From CTSoil-075 sp964292325 (GTDB lineage: Bacteria; Bacillota; Negativicutes; DSM-13327): 47,470 nt of DNA. The stretch is from the NCBI GenBank assembly GCA_964292325.1, contig CAXYVG010000021.1:1-47470 (forward strand), written 5' to 3'. Within the stretch, counting starts at the first letter, position 1. The number at the start of each line of letters is the position of its first letter. Below the pieces are notes generated by a model. It did no database searches, was not told the DNA's origin, and saw only the letters and a list, made by a program, of their open reading frames with translations. This document shows, piece after piece, positions 34,033 through 42,104 of the stretch. Both the position numbers and the translations under genes were made by a program.

Positions 34033-34927
34033 AGTACAACGAGGCTTGGGAAGGGGACTGGATGCTTTTTTTGCTGGAGGTAATGAGGAAGAACAACCTA
34101 TTGTCATTAAAATTCCCGTTACAAAAATTGTTCCTAATAAATTTCAGCCACGTCGTATATTTGATCAAGAAGCATTGAATGAATTAGCGGAGTCAATCAC
34201 TCAATATGGAATACTACAACCGATTGTTGTACGTAAGTCGCTAAATGAATATGAATTAGTTGCTGGTGAACGACGATGGCGGGCATCACAGCGAGCGGGG
34301 CTAGAGGATATTCCCGCTATTGTCAAAGATTACACTGATGGTGAAATGATTGAAATCGCACTGATTGAAAATATACAAAGAGAAGATTTAAATCCGATTG
34401 AAGAAGCAATGGCCTATCGACGTTTAATGGATGAACTTTCTCTGACACAAGAAGAAGTTGGACGAAAAGTTGGGCGTAGCCGTTCTCTTGTTGCCAATAT
34501 GGTAAGATTATTAAATTTACATCCTACAGTGCAAGAATATGTTTCACGTGGAACATTATCAATGGGACAGGCTAGACCGTTATTAGCCTTAGAAACAGGT
34601 GAGTTACAACTAGAGGCAGCAGATATTATTTTAGAAGAGGATTTGTCAGCACGTGGTGCAGAAGAATTGGTAAAACGACTAGCTGAAATTCCCAAACAAT
34701 CAAAACAGCAAATACAATCACCAGAAGATAAAGGCATTTTTATTATGGAAGCGGAAGATCGTTTAAAGTTGATTTTAGGTACGCATGTTAAAATAAAACC
34801 AGGAAAATTAAAAAGTAAGATTGAAATTGAATTTTATTCTCCTGAAGATTTTGATCGCATCTTTGAAATTTTGAATGCTCAACCAATTAAGACTTCTGCT
34901 AAGAATCAGGGACCATTTGTTGTATAG
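34025..34927 (+). CDS. parB: Chromosome partitioning protein ParB (Spo0J)
   Basis: A 300-residue CTP-dependent clamp that loads at parS. The N-terminus has the GRGLDAFFAG motif, which stimulates ParA. Residues 30-120 contain NKFQPRR and the CTP-binding GERRWRAS. The helix-turn-helix LTQEEVGRKVGRSRSLVANM (residues 140-160) reads parS. The C-terminal dimerisation region is intact. ATG at 34025 has AGAGGTG seven bases upstream; an ATG three bases earlier is possible. Two parS-like sites lie in or just after the gene. Confidence 0.96.
   Translation: MNKVQRGLGRGLDAFFAGGNEEEQPIVIKIPVTKIVPNKFQPRRIFDQEALNELAESITQYGILQPIVVRKSLNEYELVAGERRWRASQRAGLEDIPAIVKDYTDGEMIEIALIENIQREDLNPIEEAMAYRRLMDELSLTQEEVGRKVGRSRSLVANMVRLLNLHPTVQEYVSRGTLSMGQARPLLALETGELQLEAADIILEEDLSARGAEELVKRLAEIPKQSKQQIQSPEDKGIFIMEAEDRLKLILGTHVKIKPGKLKSKIEIEFYSPEDFDRIFEILNAQPIKTSAKNQGPFVV
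34540..34555. promoter_or_regulatory. parS: parS site inside parB (one mismatch)
   Basis: TGTTTCACGTGGAACA differs at a single base from the consensus palindrome TGTTTCACGTGAAACA, and lies within the parB coding sequence, as a parS does in Bacillus spo0J. Confidence 0.75.
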
Positions 34928-34931
34928 AAAG

Positions 34932-34979
34932 GAATTTGGTCAAATGATGTTTCACGTGAAACATTATTTGACCAAATTC
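34932..34979. repeat. 48-bp palindrome centred on parS
   Basis: The 24-base arms match except for one base pair. The outer arms (GAATTTGGTCAAAT and complement) flank the parS core symmetrically. It can form a very stable hairpin in parB mRNA but has no T run after it. Confidence 0.9.
34948..34963. promoter_or_regulatory. parS: Perfect parS site downstream of parB
   Basis: TGTTTCACGTGAAACA, an exact ParB-binding palindrome, 20 bp after the parB stop. It is the exact centre of a larger palindrome (34932-34979). Confidence 0.92.
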
Positions 34980-35151
34980 ATATATATTTGTAGATACATA
35001 TACATTACGACACCTTCTTCATAGCAATCTTCGTGGATGGAATATTATATATAACTGATAAAGATGTCTTATGATATATCTTAATGATATTGCTACTACG
35101 CTAGCCTAAGGTTGATAGCAATTAACAGGTTATCAATATTGTCTGGGTTAA

Positions 35152-35563
35152 TGTAGTGGGTATAAAGGGTTATGGGATCCTCACGGTATAGGGGATCTTT
35201 TTGTTTGAGAAGGTTGTACGATTAGAGAACATATAGTTAATTTACATACAATGGAAATTATTTACAAATATTCTTGTTTGAGAATTCATCAATTATTTAA
35301 AGAATATTAAAATGGTATTGCTGTATAGTAATAAATGATGGGACATGTTTCTATCATGCTCTGTCCGATTAGGAAAACAGATTGTAATTGAGTAGCGAAT
35401 GCTTTAAATGTGAAAGTTGACATTGCTTGTGTATCTGGATTACACTGTGCATCATGGACTTATTGTAGGTATGATTCGTTTTCGTCTAGGTTATTTTAAT
35501 ACAGATAGCAAAATACTAGAGGTTGCAAAGACTATAGACAATAGTATGAAAGGAGATGAATAA
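35152..35563 (+). pseudogene. Decayed cysteine desulfurase-family gene (class V aminotransferase)
   Basis: Fragments in two alternating frames spell the C-terminal half of a NifS/SufS-like desulfurase. SGYKGLWDPHGIGDLFV corresponds to the family GHKGLLGPQGTGGLYV. TIREH (about 35222), NIKMVLLYSNK (35303-35335) and GHVSI (35341) follow. VDIACVSGLHCA (about 35416-35451) is the active-site cysteine region, and GMIRFRLGYFNTDSK (from 35468) is the end. In-frame stops at 35206 and 35389, several frameshifts, a deletion after the first block and the missing N-terminal half rule out function. The final codons carry the ribosome site for the next gene. Similarity is judged from memory of the family motifs, not from an alignment run. 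Confidence 0.75.
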
Positions 35564-35566
35564 AAT

Positions 35567-36247
35567 TTGACGGGCACATTAGTAAATGTAGCAGGTATCG
35601 TAGGCGGTTCTATTATTGGTTTATTATTGAAAAAAAACGTTCCAGTAAAGTTTCAACAAACTGTAATGCAAGGGTTAGCATTATCAGTAGGTCTAATTGG
35701 TTTACAAATGGCTTTGAAAACACAAAATATATTGATTATAATTATTAGTATCGTTATTGGAGGATTGATAGGTGAATTTGTAGATATTGATAAATATTTA
35801 AATCGCATTGGTGAGTGGTTAACTGCACGTATGGGAGAAAAATATGGAAATGCTGGGGAAGGTTTTATTACCGGAAGTTTGGTCTTTTGTGTGGGGGCAA
35901 TGGCGATTGTTGGTTCTATACAAGATGGATTAACTGGTGATGCTAGTACTTTGTATGCAAAGGCAATGCTTGATACAGTTGCTTCGGTTGTATTTGCATC
36001 AGGGATGGGGATTGGTGTAGCATTATCAAGTATCTCTGTTTTAGTATATCAAGGTGCCATTACGTTACTAGCAAGTTGTTTAAGTAGTTATATTTCCGAT
36101 GGAATGATTAACGAGATGACAGCAGTTGGTGGATTGTTGATAATTGGAATCAGTTTATTGATGTTAGAAATTAAAACAATAAAAGTAGCAAACTTACTAC
36201 CAGCAGTGCCGATTGCTGCAATTGTTTTTTTATTGTTTTCATTATAA
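35567..36247 (+). CDS. DUF554 family membrane protein
   Basis: A 226-residue integral membrane protein with six or seven hydrophobic helices. It opens with GTLVNVAGIVGGSIIGLLL and contains GEGFITGSLVFCVGAMAIVG, the hallmarks of DUF554 (YdfK/YqgA-type) proteins, whose function is not known. It starts with TTG at 35567 just after AAAGGAGATG, which is part of the pseudogene remnant upstream. It forms a run with the DUF4446 and M23 genes downstream. Confidence 0.85.
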   Translation: MTGTLVNVAGIVGGSIIGLLLKKNVPVKFQQTVMQGLALSVGLIGLQMALKTQNILIIIISIVIGGLIGEFVDIDKYLNRIGEWLTARMGEKYGNAGEGFITGSLVFCVGAMAIVGSIQDGLTGDASTLYAKAMLDTVASVVFASGMGIGVALSSISVLVYQGAITLLASCLSSYISDGMINEMTAVGGLLIIGISLLMLEIKTIKVANLLPAVPIAAIVFLLFSL

Positions 36248-36292
36248 AATAATAGAAAGCATTTAGAGTGAGAAAAGAAAGGTAATGATATA

Positions 36293-36802
36293 ATGGAATA
36301 TGTGACAGAGTTCTCTAATTTAATTATGAATAATTTACAAAATGTAATCTTAGGAATGACAGTAATGATTTTACTGGCATTGGTTTTATTCATTAGTATC
36401 AATATTAAACTAGCTAAGATACATAGGCAGTATCGTAAAATGATGAAAGGAATGGAAGAGGCAAATATTGAAGAAATGCTCTTAGCTCATATTGAAGAAG
36501 TGAAGCAAGGAGTACGAAAAGTAGATAACTTAATTATTGACTGCCAAAGAATGGAGGAAGATGCTAAAAAAACGATTCAAAAATGTGGTGTTGTTCGATT
36601 TAATGCTTTTGAAAATATGGGAAGTGATTTGAGTTTTGCCATTGCATTATTAGATTATCAAAATAATGGAGTGGTCATTTCAAGTATCTACAGTCGCACA
36701 GAATCACATACGTATGCTAAACCTGTCGTTGCAGGTAATTCATCTTATTTTTTAACAGAAGAAGAAAAACAAGCACTGACGCAAGCGATCGAAAAGAAAT
36801 AA
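36293..36802 (+). CDS. DUF4446 family protein
   Basis: A 169-residue protein. One membrane helix (about residues 18-37) is followed by a coiled-coil region (40-95, rich in E, K, Q and M). A small conserved domain then has VRFNAFENMGSDLSFAIALL and SIYSRTESHTYAKPV, the motifs of DUF4446. The family is common just downstream of parB in Firmicutes; the role is unknown. ATG start after GAAAGG. Confidence 0.85.
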   Translation: MEYVTEFSNLIMNNLQNVILGMTVMILLALVLFISINIKLAKIHRQYRKMMKGMEEANIEEMLLAHIEEVKQGVRKVDNLIIDCQRMEEDAKKTIQKCGVVRFNAFENMGSDLSFAIALLDYQNNGVVISSIYSRTESHTYAKPVVAGNSSYFLTEEEKQALTQAIEKK

Positions 36803-36880
36803 AAGGCAGGATTTATTTGATAAAAAGTGAAGATCAAAAAATACCTGTACGAGTAGATGCCATTTCATAAAGGAGGAGAT

Positions 36881-37765
36881 ATGTTGGCGAAATATAATGA
36901 TGAAAAAGGGGAAAATTATATACGTATACCCAAAACTACAGTTAAATATATAATAGGCGTATGTTGTTTGTTTATCGTATTGATTGTGGGAACATTTATA
37001 CATTATCGACAGGCTTTCAATGCGGTTAGTGTAGAAAAAACGGAGTTAGAAACGTTAAGGAAAAATAATGAGGCGCAAGCTCTGCAAATTGAACAGTTGG
37101 GAAAGGCCACGGTTAAATTGCAAAATGATATGGAAAGGCTCAATTCTCTTGATGTTGAATTAAGACGTATTGTGAATAATGAGGATACGACAACTACATC
37201 GCGTGCTGGTTTGATGCGCCCTTCTGTAAAGTATATTGCACAAGGGGCACAGAAGATAGAGCTTGATATTAAGGATATGAATAATGTCATCTATAATTTG
37301 CAAATGGCAGTAAAGGCGCGTGAGGAAAGTTTAGTTGAATTAAAGCAAGAATTACTAATGAAGCAAGCTCGTTTAGCGTCGAAACCATCTATTTGGCCTA
37401 CGGCGGGAGAGGTAACTTCTCGTTTTGGTTGGCGTAATTCACCTACAGGAGGTGGTAGTGACTTTCATCCAGGAATCGATATTGCGACCGATATTGGGAC
37501 GCCTATTGTTGCCACCGCTGATGGCGTTGTTGTGCAAAGCGAATGGGCTGGTGGCTATGGGAATATGGTTCAAGTCGATCATGGCAATGGGATTGCTACG
37601 CTGTATGGACATACCTCACAGATGCTAGTACATAGTGGACAAATAGTAAAAAAAGGTCAAGTCATTGCATATAGTGGTAATACAGGATATAGTACTGGAC
37701 CCCATGTGCATTATGAAGTTAGAGTAAATGATACGGCTGTTAATCCTACTAGTTTCTTAAACTAA
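36881..37765 (+). CDS. Membrane-anchored M23 (LytM) peptidoglycan peptidase
   Basis: A 294-residue protein with a single N-terminal membrane helix (about residues 22-43), a long coiled coil (50-160) and a C-terminal M23 zinc endopeptidase domain (170-294). The zinc motif HxxxD is FHPGID near residue 195. The later histidines lie in LYGHTS (about 242) and GPHVHYE (about 274). All metal and catalytic residues are present, so it is probably an active cell-wall hydrolase at the outer face of the inner membrane, rather than a degenerate activator like EnvC. Sporulation-linked M23 proteins have the same layout. ATG 36881 follows AAAGGAGG. Confidence 0.88.
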   Translation: MLAKYNDEKGENYIRIPKTTVKYIIGVCCLFIVLIVGTFIHYRQAFNAVSVEKTELETLRKNNEAQALQIEQLGKATVKLQNDMERLNSLDVELRRIVNNEDTTTTSRAGLMRPSVKYIAQGAQKIELDIKDMNNVIYNLQMAVKAREESLVELKQELLMKQARLASKPSIWPTAGEVTSRFGWRNSPTGGGSDFHPGIDIATDIGTPIVATADGVVVQSEWAGGYGNMVQVDHGNGIATLYGHTSQMLVHSGQIVKKGQVIAYSGNTGYSTGPHVHYEVRVNDTAVNPTSFLN

Positions 37766-37830
37766 AATGTTTTTGATGTCTTGCATAATATTGTAGCGTG
37801 TTGTACATCATATAGCCTGAGGTGGATAAT

Positions 37831-38067
37831 ATGCAAGGAATTATTGGTTTAGAGGAACAGTTGTCAAATTTAGCAGAGATCCTTGAAACGGAAGGATACG
37901 AAGTCGTTACATTAGATGAAAATACTATGAAAAATGTGGATGTAATTATCATCGGTAGCAACGATAGTAAGTTGCCGAATATCGACGATGCGACGGTCGG
38001 TGTACCGATCATTCATGCTATTGGAAAAACATATAGTCAAATCATTAATGAATTAGAACTGATGTAA
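37831..38067 (+). CDS. YkuS/UPF0180-like small protein
   Basis: A 78-residue protein. Its core EILETEGYEVVTLDENTM, then VDVIIIGSNDSKLPNIDDAT and PIIHAIGKT, resembles the YkuS (UPF0180) family, whose function is unknown. The ATG at 37831 has GAGGTG upstream; the earlier GTG lies inside that site. It lies convergent to yyaC across a bidirectional terminator. Confidence 0.7.
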   Translation: MQGIIGLEEQLSNLAEILETEGYEVVTLDENTMKNVDVIIIGSNDSKLPNIDDATVGVPIIHAIGKTYSQIINELELM

Positions 38068-38068
38068 A

Positions 38069-38111
38069 AATAACAGTCGAAGCTAGATTATATTTAGCTT
38101 CGACTGTTATT
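38069..38111. terminator. Bidirectional terminator between ykuS-like gene and yyaC
   Basis: Perfect 17-bp stem (38069-38085 and 38095-38111) with a 9-base loop, A-rich on the left and T-containing on the right. Confidence 0.9.
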
Positions 38112-38129
38112 CTTTAGCCCGTTTGTTCA

Positions 38130-38705
38130 TTATCGGCTATATGTACGTAGTCCATAAGAAAAGGCATGGGCAATAATATCAGCCATTTTCATTACTAGGC
38201 TTAGGCGAGTGCTTTGTAATACCATATGCTCCATAAATCCGCTTACATTAACAATACCTGTTACATAGGCATCACCTACGGCAGGCAAGTCTTTATTTAC
38301 AGCAGCTCCAGGTTTTAATGAACCACGTCCTAACGATACACAACCTACACTTTCTAGCCGCCCAAGGCATGCATCTACTGCGATAATATAGGGGTTGTCA
38401 AATTCTGTATGGATAGACTGGATCTTATCATGCAAATTAGAGGCATGTACTGGAGCGTCTAAAGTACCATATATGTGTGGGTAAGGGTTAAAGGAACGTA
38501 GTTTACTGCCGGTTAATGGTCCCAAGGAATCACCAGTAGAACGATCAGTACCAATACATAGAATAATTAAATCATGATTAGCAGTAGTAGCTTCATGCAT
38601 GATATTGCGCAAATGAGTGGCAATATCATAGATCGCAGTTGGTTGCGTAATATTTAGTTTAAATTCAGGCGTTGGTTTTGGGAAGCTTAAGATGTTATTT
38701 AGCAT
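38130..38705 (-). CDS. yyaC: Sporulation protein YyaC (germination-protease-like fold)
   Basis: A 191-residue protein of the YyaC family. Typical blocks are LIILCIGTDRSTGDSLGPL, HIYGTLDAPVHASNL, IIAVDACLGRLESVG and GSLKPGAAVNKDLPAVGD. The family shares the hydrogenase-maturation/GPR protease fold and is found in endospore formers; its substrate is not known. The ATG at 38705 has AGGAG seven bases upstream and is preferred to an earlier ATG. In Bacillus yyaC also lies close to parAB. Confidence 0.88.
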   Translation of the reverse strand: MLNNILSFPKPTPEFKLNITQPTAIYDIATHLRNIMHEATTANHDLIILCIGTDRSTGDSLGPLTGSKLRSFNPYPHIYGTLDAPVHASNLHDKIQSIHTEFDNPYIIAVDACLGRLESVGCVSLGRGSLKPGAAVNKDLPAVGDAYVTGIVNVSGFMEHMVLQSTRLSLVMKMADIIAHAFSYGLRTYSR

Positions 38706-39028
38706 TTTATAACTCCTGTCTAGTAAATTAAACGGTAAATACATACGATAGAATATACAATATATTATATGTAACAATAAAAATTGTTATACATAGATAA
38801 CAACATGAGAGCAGGTAAAAAAGATTCAATTTAGATAAATTTTCTTATAAAAAAGAAACTATAGTAGAGAAGTTAAATACAAAACAGTGAAATTGTTTTT
38901 ATAAAAACAATAAATGTGAATAAATATACAAAGTATTCATGCTAAATATGCGAAAATAATGAATTTATCTGAATAAATAATCATTAAATCTTGATAAAAG
39001 TGTATATTGTATTATTCCATATATAATA
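38706..39028. promoter_or_regulatory. AT-rich gap with ARG-box-like operator sites
   Basis: No gene is visible here. A perfect 20-bp palindrome (38892-38911) is followed by TGTGAATAAATATACAAA (38915-38932). This fits the ARG-box consensus TNTGNATWWWWATNCANA at every fixed position. A weaker copy with two misses lies at 38968-38985. Both are upstream of the glutamate synthase promoter, suggesting ArgR control, although very AT-rich DNA gives such matches easily. Confidence 0.4.
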
Positions 39029-39057
39029 TTGACAATATAGCATTTGGTTTTTATAAT
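39029..39057 (+). promoter_or_regulatory. Glutamate synthase operon promoter
   Basis: TTGACA (39029-39034), 17 bases, TATAAT (39052-39057), a full consensus sigma-A promoter. Transcription would begin near 39064, about 35 bases ahead of the riboswitch-like element. Confidence 0.9.
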
Positions 39058-39100
39058 AAAGTATGTAAATTACGTACTTTGTATTAATACAAAAGAATTT

Positions 39101-39215
39101 TAGGAGTGTACCTAGGGTTCCGCACTTTATAGTGGACTGGTCCGAGCGGTACAGGTGCAAAATTGTACAACACCGTGGGTAAAAAATGCCCTGCGGGAAG
39201 TCCTGGATAAAATGA
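39101..39215 (+). ncRNA. ykkC-family riboswitch aptamer, probably the ppGpp subtype (2a)
   Basis: The conserved blocks of the ykkC RNA family are present in order: CTAGGGTTCCG (39112-39122), a small hairpin (CAC...GTG), GACTGGTCCGAGCGGTACAGG (split at about 39135), ACACCGTGGGTAAAAAATGCC (about 39170) and CCTGCGGGAAG ending near 39200. An outer helix pairs AGGA at 39102 with TCCT at 39201. In this family subtype 1 senses guanidine, 2a ppGpp and 2b PRPP. The ppGpp class is known ahead of amino-acid biosynthesis genes including glutamate synthase, which is what follows here, so 2a is favoured by context. The subtype cannot be proved by eye. Confidence 0.8.
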
Positions 39216-39243
39216 AGCTGAATGGTAATAGGTAGTCTTTATT

Positions 39244-39328
39244 GCTTGTCGCCTTATAGCTTAATTTTGCAGTCCAGTATTTTCCCAGGGTTTTTCTATG
39301 CGAATAAGGTGTGCAAATTTTTTTTGTA
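39244..39328 (+). terminator. Riboswitch expression platform with intrinsic terminator
   Basis: CGCCTTAT (about 39250-39257) pairs with ATAAGGTG (39304-39311), extended by TTGC/GCAA around a bulge, then T8 (39318-39325). An alternative helix pairs the 3' part of the aptamer (about 39189-39219) with 39258-39290 (AGCTT, ATTTT, TCCAG and TTCCC blocks). The leader can therefore switch between folds and decide read-through. Confidence 0.65.
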
Positions 39329-39363
39329 ATTATAATAATATTTTGAAGGGTGGGTAAAGACAT

Positions 39364-40470
39364 ATGTGCAGAATTGGTGCTATCAAAAGTAAGGAATTTA
39401 TTCATCCATCGGCAGCTCTACATTTAATGTTGCCACAGCAGGAAGGGCATGATAATTCAGGGTTTGCGATGGTTATGCAAGATTTGGCAGGCGTATTTTC
39501 TCGGCATAAGGATAAGCCATTAATGTCTCTTGCTTGTACGCAAACAGGAGCTAAACTTGTGGAAGATTATATGGAAACGAATAACTTTGTTCAGTTAGCA
39601 GAATGGATTCCACGTGGTGTGAAAAATGCTAAATTAGATATTGAAGCTATGCCATACTATATATTCCGTAATTATGATTATCCTGAACATTATAGTAATG
39701 CGAGTCAAGAGGAGAAAGAAGCATTGCTACTTGATACTCGTCTAGCTCTTAGAGCAATATTAGAAGAAGACAATCAAGGCTATGTATATTCCTTTTGGCC
39801 TGATGTATTGACCTTAAAAGAAATTGGTGATCCTCGTGATATTGCCACATATTTTAAGTTATGGGATGATAATGGGGCTCTAATGGCGAAAAATATCGTA
39901 GTACAATGTCGTCAAAATACAAATTATGATATTGTTCGCTATGCAGCACATCCATTTTTCATACAAGGATATACGTTATGTGCAAATGGTGAAAATACTT
40001 TTTATACTAAAAATACGGAATATCAAAAGACTCTGCATCGCGGTTACATTGGCTTTGAGTCAGACTCTCAAAACTTCATTTATACGTTGCATTATGTATT
40101 AAATGAATTAAAATGGCCAATCAAATACTATAAACATGTTATTACACCATTACCGTTTACGGAAATTAATTCTCGACCAGATAAAGCGGAGTTAACTGCT
40201 ATTAGACAGTCACTTGGTCATCTGGAGATAAATGGTCCTAATACGATTATTGCCATGTTACCAAGTGGTAATATGATGACATGTTGTGATTCCAAAAAAT
40301 TGCGCCCAGTTGTAGTAGGTAGAAATGACACGATGGTGGCTATTTCATCTGAAGTATGTGGATTAAATGCGATTATGCCAGCACGCAATCAAGAACTAGA
40401 TATATATCCTAATGAGCGAGAAGTAGTGGTTATTAATGAAGCATTGGAGGTAGAACGATGGAAACAGTAA
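39364..40470 (+). CDS. Glutamate synthase, glutamine amidotransferase subunit
   Basis: A 368-residue class II glutamine amidotransferase, equivalent to the N-terminal domain of GltB. After removal of Met1, Cys2 (MCRIGAIKSKE) is the nucleophile that releases ammonia from glutamine. HDNSGFAMVMQDL is the family's second block. It is the first of three genes that together rebuild a split glutamate synthase like those of archaea and some anaerobes. The ATG follows AAGGGTGGG. It overlaps the next gene by 13 bases, suggesting coupled synthesis. Confidence 0.85.
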   Translation: MCRIGAIKSKEFIHPSAALHLMLPQQEGHDNSGFAMVMQDLAGVFSRHKDKPLMSLACTQTGAKLVEDYMETNNFVQLAEWIPRGVKNAKLDIEAMPYYIFRNYDYPEHYSNASQEEKEALLLDTRLALRAILEEDNQGYVYSFWPDVLTLKEIGDPRDIATYFKLWDDNGALMAKNIVVQCRQNTNYDIVRYAAHPFFIQGYTLCANGENTFYTKNTEYQKTLHRGYIGFESDSQNFIYTLHYVLNELKWPIKYYKHVITPLPFTEINSRPDKAELTAIRQSLGHLEINGPNTIIAMLPSGNMMTCCDSKKLRPVVVGRNDTMVAISSEVCGLNAIMPARNQELDIYPNEREVVVINEALEVERWKQ

Positions 40471-42092
40471 GTACTCAGGACGTAACGGTTAATGATTTAC
40501 CTTGGAAGATTGAATATAAACCTGAGCGCTGTACTATGTGTGGTAACTGTGTGGCAGCCTGTACGTTTCAGGCGATAGAGCCAGTTGTAGAACGTCGTTC
40601 TGTTACTTTTTCTACTGGAAAGCAACCTGATCCAGTTAGCAAACATAGCGCTGTGCTTGTTATCAAACAAAAAAATAGTTTAGCTCAGGCTTGTACTGGC
40701 TGTGGAATGTGCGAAAAAACATGTCCAAATCAAGCAATAAAACCTGTACGTAACCAAGATTCCCGTTTTAATGTATTGGCAAGAAAAGGTGGTTCACCAA
40801 TCAAGAGAGGTGGACGTACGAATCTAGATAGAGGCAGAACATTAGATAATATTATCGTTGGCCGTATTTCTCAGATGACAGATCCGGCTCTTGATTCGGA
40901 GCGTCATACTTTTGATATTTTAGCACCATTTGGTCGTGTACTTTCACCCAAAGATATACCGCTAAGTATCAATAATAATGAAATGAATTTGACAGCAAAA
41001 CTGCCTCCTGTAAATTGGATTTATCCAGTTATTTTCAGTGATATGTCCATTGGCGCTTTATCAACTAGAGCGTGGGAAGCTGTTTCATTGGCTACTGCAT
41101 ATTTAAATGAAAAATATAATATGCCAGTACGGATGAGTTCTGGTGAAGGCGGTATGCCAGTAAAGCTACTTGAATCTGAACAATTAAAATATATGATTTT
41201 ACAGATTGCATCTGGACATTTTGGTTGGAATCGTATTGTAAAAGCAATTCCTAAAATGAAAGTGGATCCAGCTGGAATCTTGATAAAAATTGGTCAGGGC
41301 GCGAAACCTGGTGATGGCGGTCTTTTGCCTGCGGCTAAAGTTGCATCGCATGTTCAAGCTATTCGTGGTGTACCAAAAGCTGATCTTATGTCTCCTCCTA
41401 ATCATCAAGGACTCTATTCCATTGAGGAATCAGTACAAAAAATGTTCTTGTCAATGAATGCAGCATTTAAGTTCAGAGTGCCAGTAGCTATTAAATGTGC
41501 TGCTTCTGCTACTTCTGTATCTGTATATAATAATTTGCTGAGAGATCCTTACAGAATTTGTGGTGGATTTTTTCTCGATGGTATCCAAGGTGGTACAGGT
41601 GCGGCGAATGAGATATCGCTAGATCATACTGGTCATCCGATTGTTTCAAAGACCCGTGAATGTTATTTATCAGCAGTAAAGCAAGGACGTCAAGGACAAA
41701 TACCATTATGGTCAGGCGGCGGTATCGGATTGACAGGAAATGCGGCAGCTGATGCCTTTAAGATGATTTGCTTAGGGGCAAATGGTGTATTCATTGGTAA
41801 GCTCTTAATTCAGCTTATGGGCTGTGTTGGTAATGAAAATGATCGATGTAATCGTTGTAGTACAGGTAAGTGTCCAGCAGGAATTTGTACCCAAGATCCT
41901 CGCTTAGTAGAGCGACTTGATATTGATAAAGCAGCGCAGAATATTGTTGAATATATGCTAGCGCTTGATAGTGAACTGAAAAAATTAATGGCGCCAATTG
42001 GTAATAGTTCAGTACCTGTAGGACGTTCGGATGCATTGGTTACAACTGATCGGGCTATTGCTGAAAAACTGGCTATTCAGTATGTGTGTTAG
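40458..42092 (+). CDS. Glutamate synthase, Fe-S/FMN central subunit
   Basis: A 544-residue protein in which two 4Fe-4S ferredoxin motifs come first (CTMCGNCVAAC near residue 21 and CTGCGMCEKTC near 79). The FMN-binding synthase barrel of GltB follows: MSSGEGGMP, KPGDGGLLPAAKV, SPPNHQGLYSIE, DGIQGGTGAANE and GIGLTGNAAADAFK. The third cysteine cluster near the end (CNRCSTGKCPAGIC) matches the 3Fe-4S site of glutamate synthase. It adds ammonia from the partner subunit to 2-oxoglutarate. Electrons may arrive through ferredoxin or the FAD subunit encoded next. Confidence 0.92.
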   Translation: METVSTQDVTVNDLPWKIEYKPERCTMCGNCVAACTFQAIEPVVERRSVTFSTGKQPDPVSKHSAVLVIKQKNSLAQACTGCGMCEKTCPNQAIKPVRNQDSRFNVLARKGGSPIKRGGRTNLDRGRTLDNIIVGRISQMTDPALDSERHTFDILAPFGRVLSPKDIPLSINNNEMNLTAKLPPVNWIYPVIFSDMSIGALSTRAWEAVSLATAYLNEKYNMPVRMSSGEGGMPVKLLESEQLKYMILQIASGHFGWNRIVKAIPKMKVDPAGILIKIGQGAKPGDGGLLPAAKVASHVQAIRGVPKADLMSPPNHQGLYSIEESVQKMFLSMNAAFKFRVPVAIKCAASATSVSVYNNLLRDPYRICGGFFLDGIQGGTGAANEISLDHTGHPIVSKTRECYLSAVKQGRQGQIPLWSGGGIGLTGNAAADAFKMICLGANGVFIGKLLIQLMGCVGNENDRCNRCSTGKCPAGICTQDPRLVERLDIDKAAQNIVEYMLALDSELKKLMAPIGNSSVPVGRSDALVTTDRAIAEKLAIQYVC

Positions 42093-42104
42093 GAGGGAAG
42101 CAGC

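Noticed and set aside
35174..35202. Terminator-like hairpin GGATCC...GGGATC followed by TTTTT
   Set aside because: It falls on codons of the desulfurase remnant (DPHGIGDLF), so the T run and weak stem are explained by former coding sequence.
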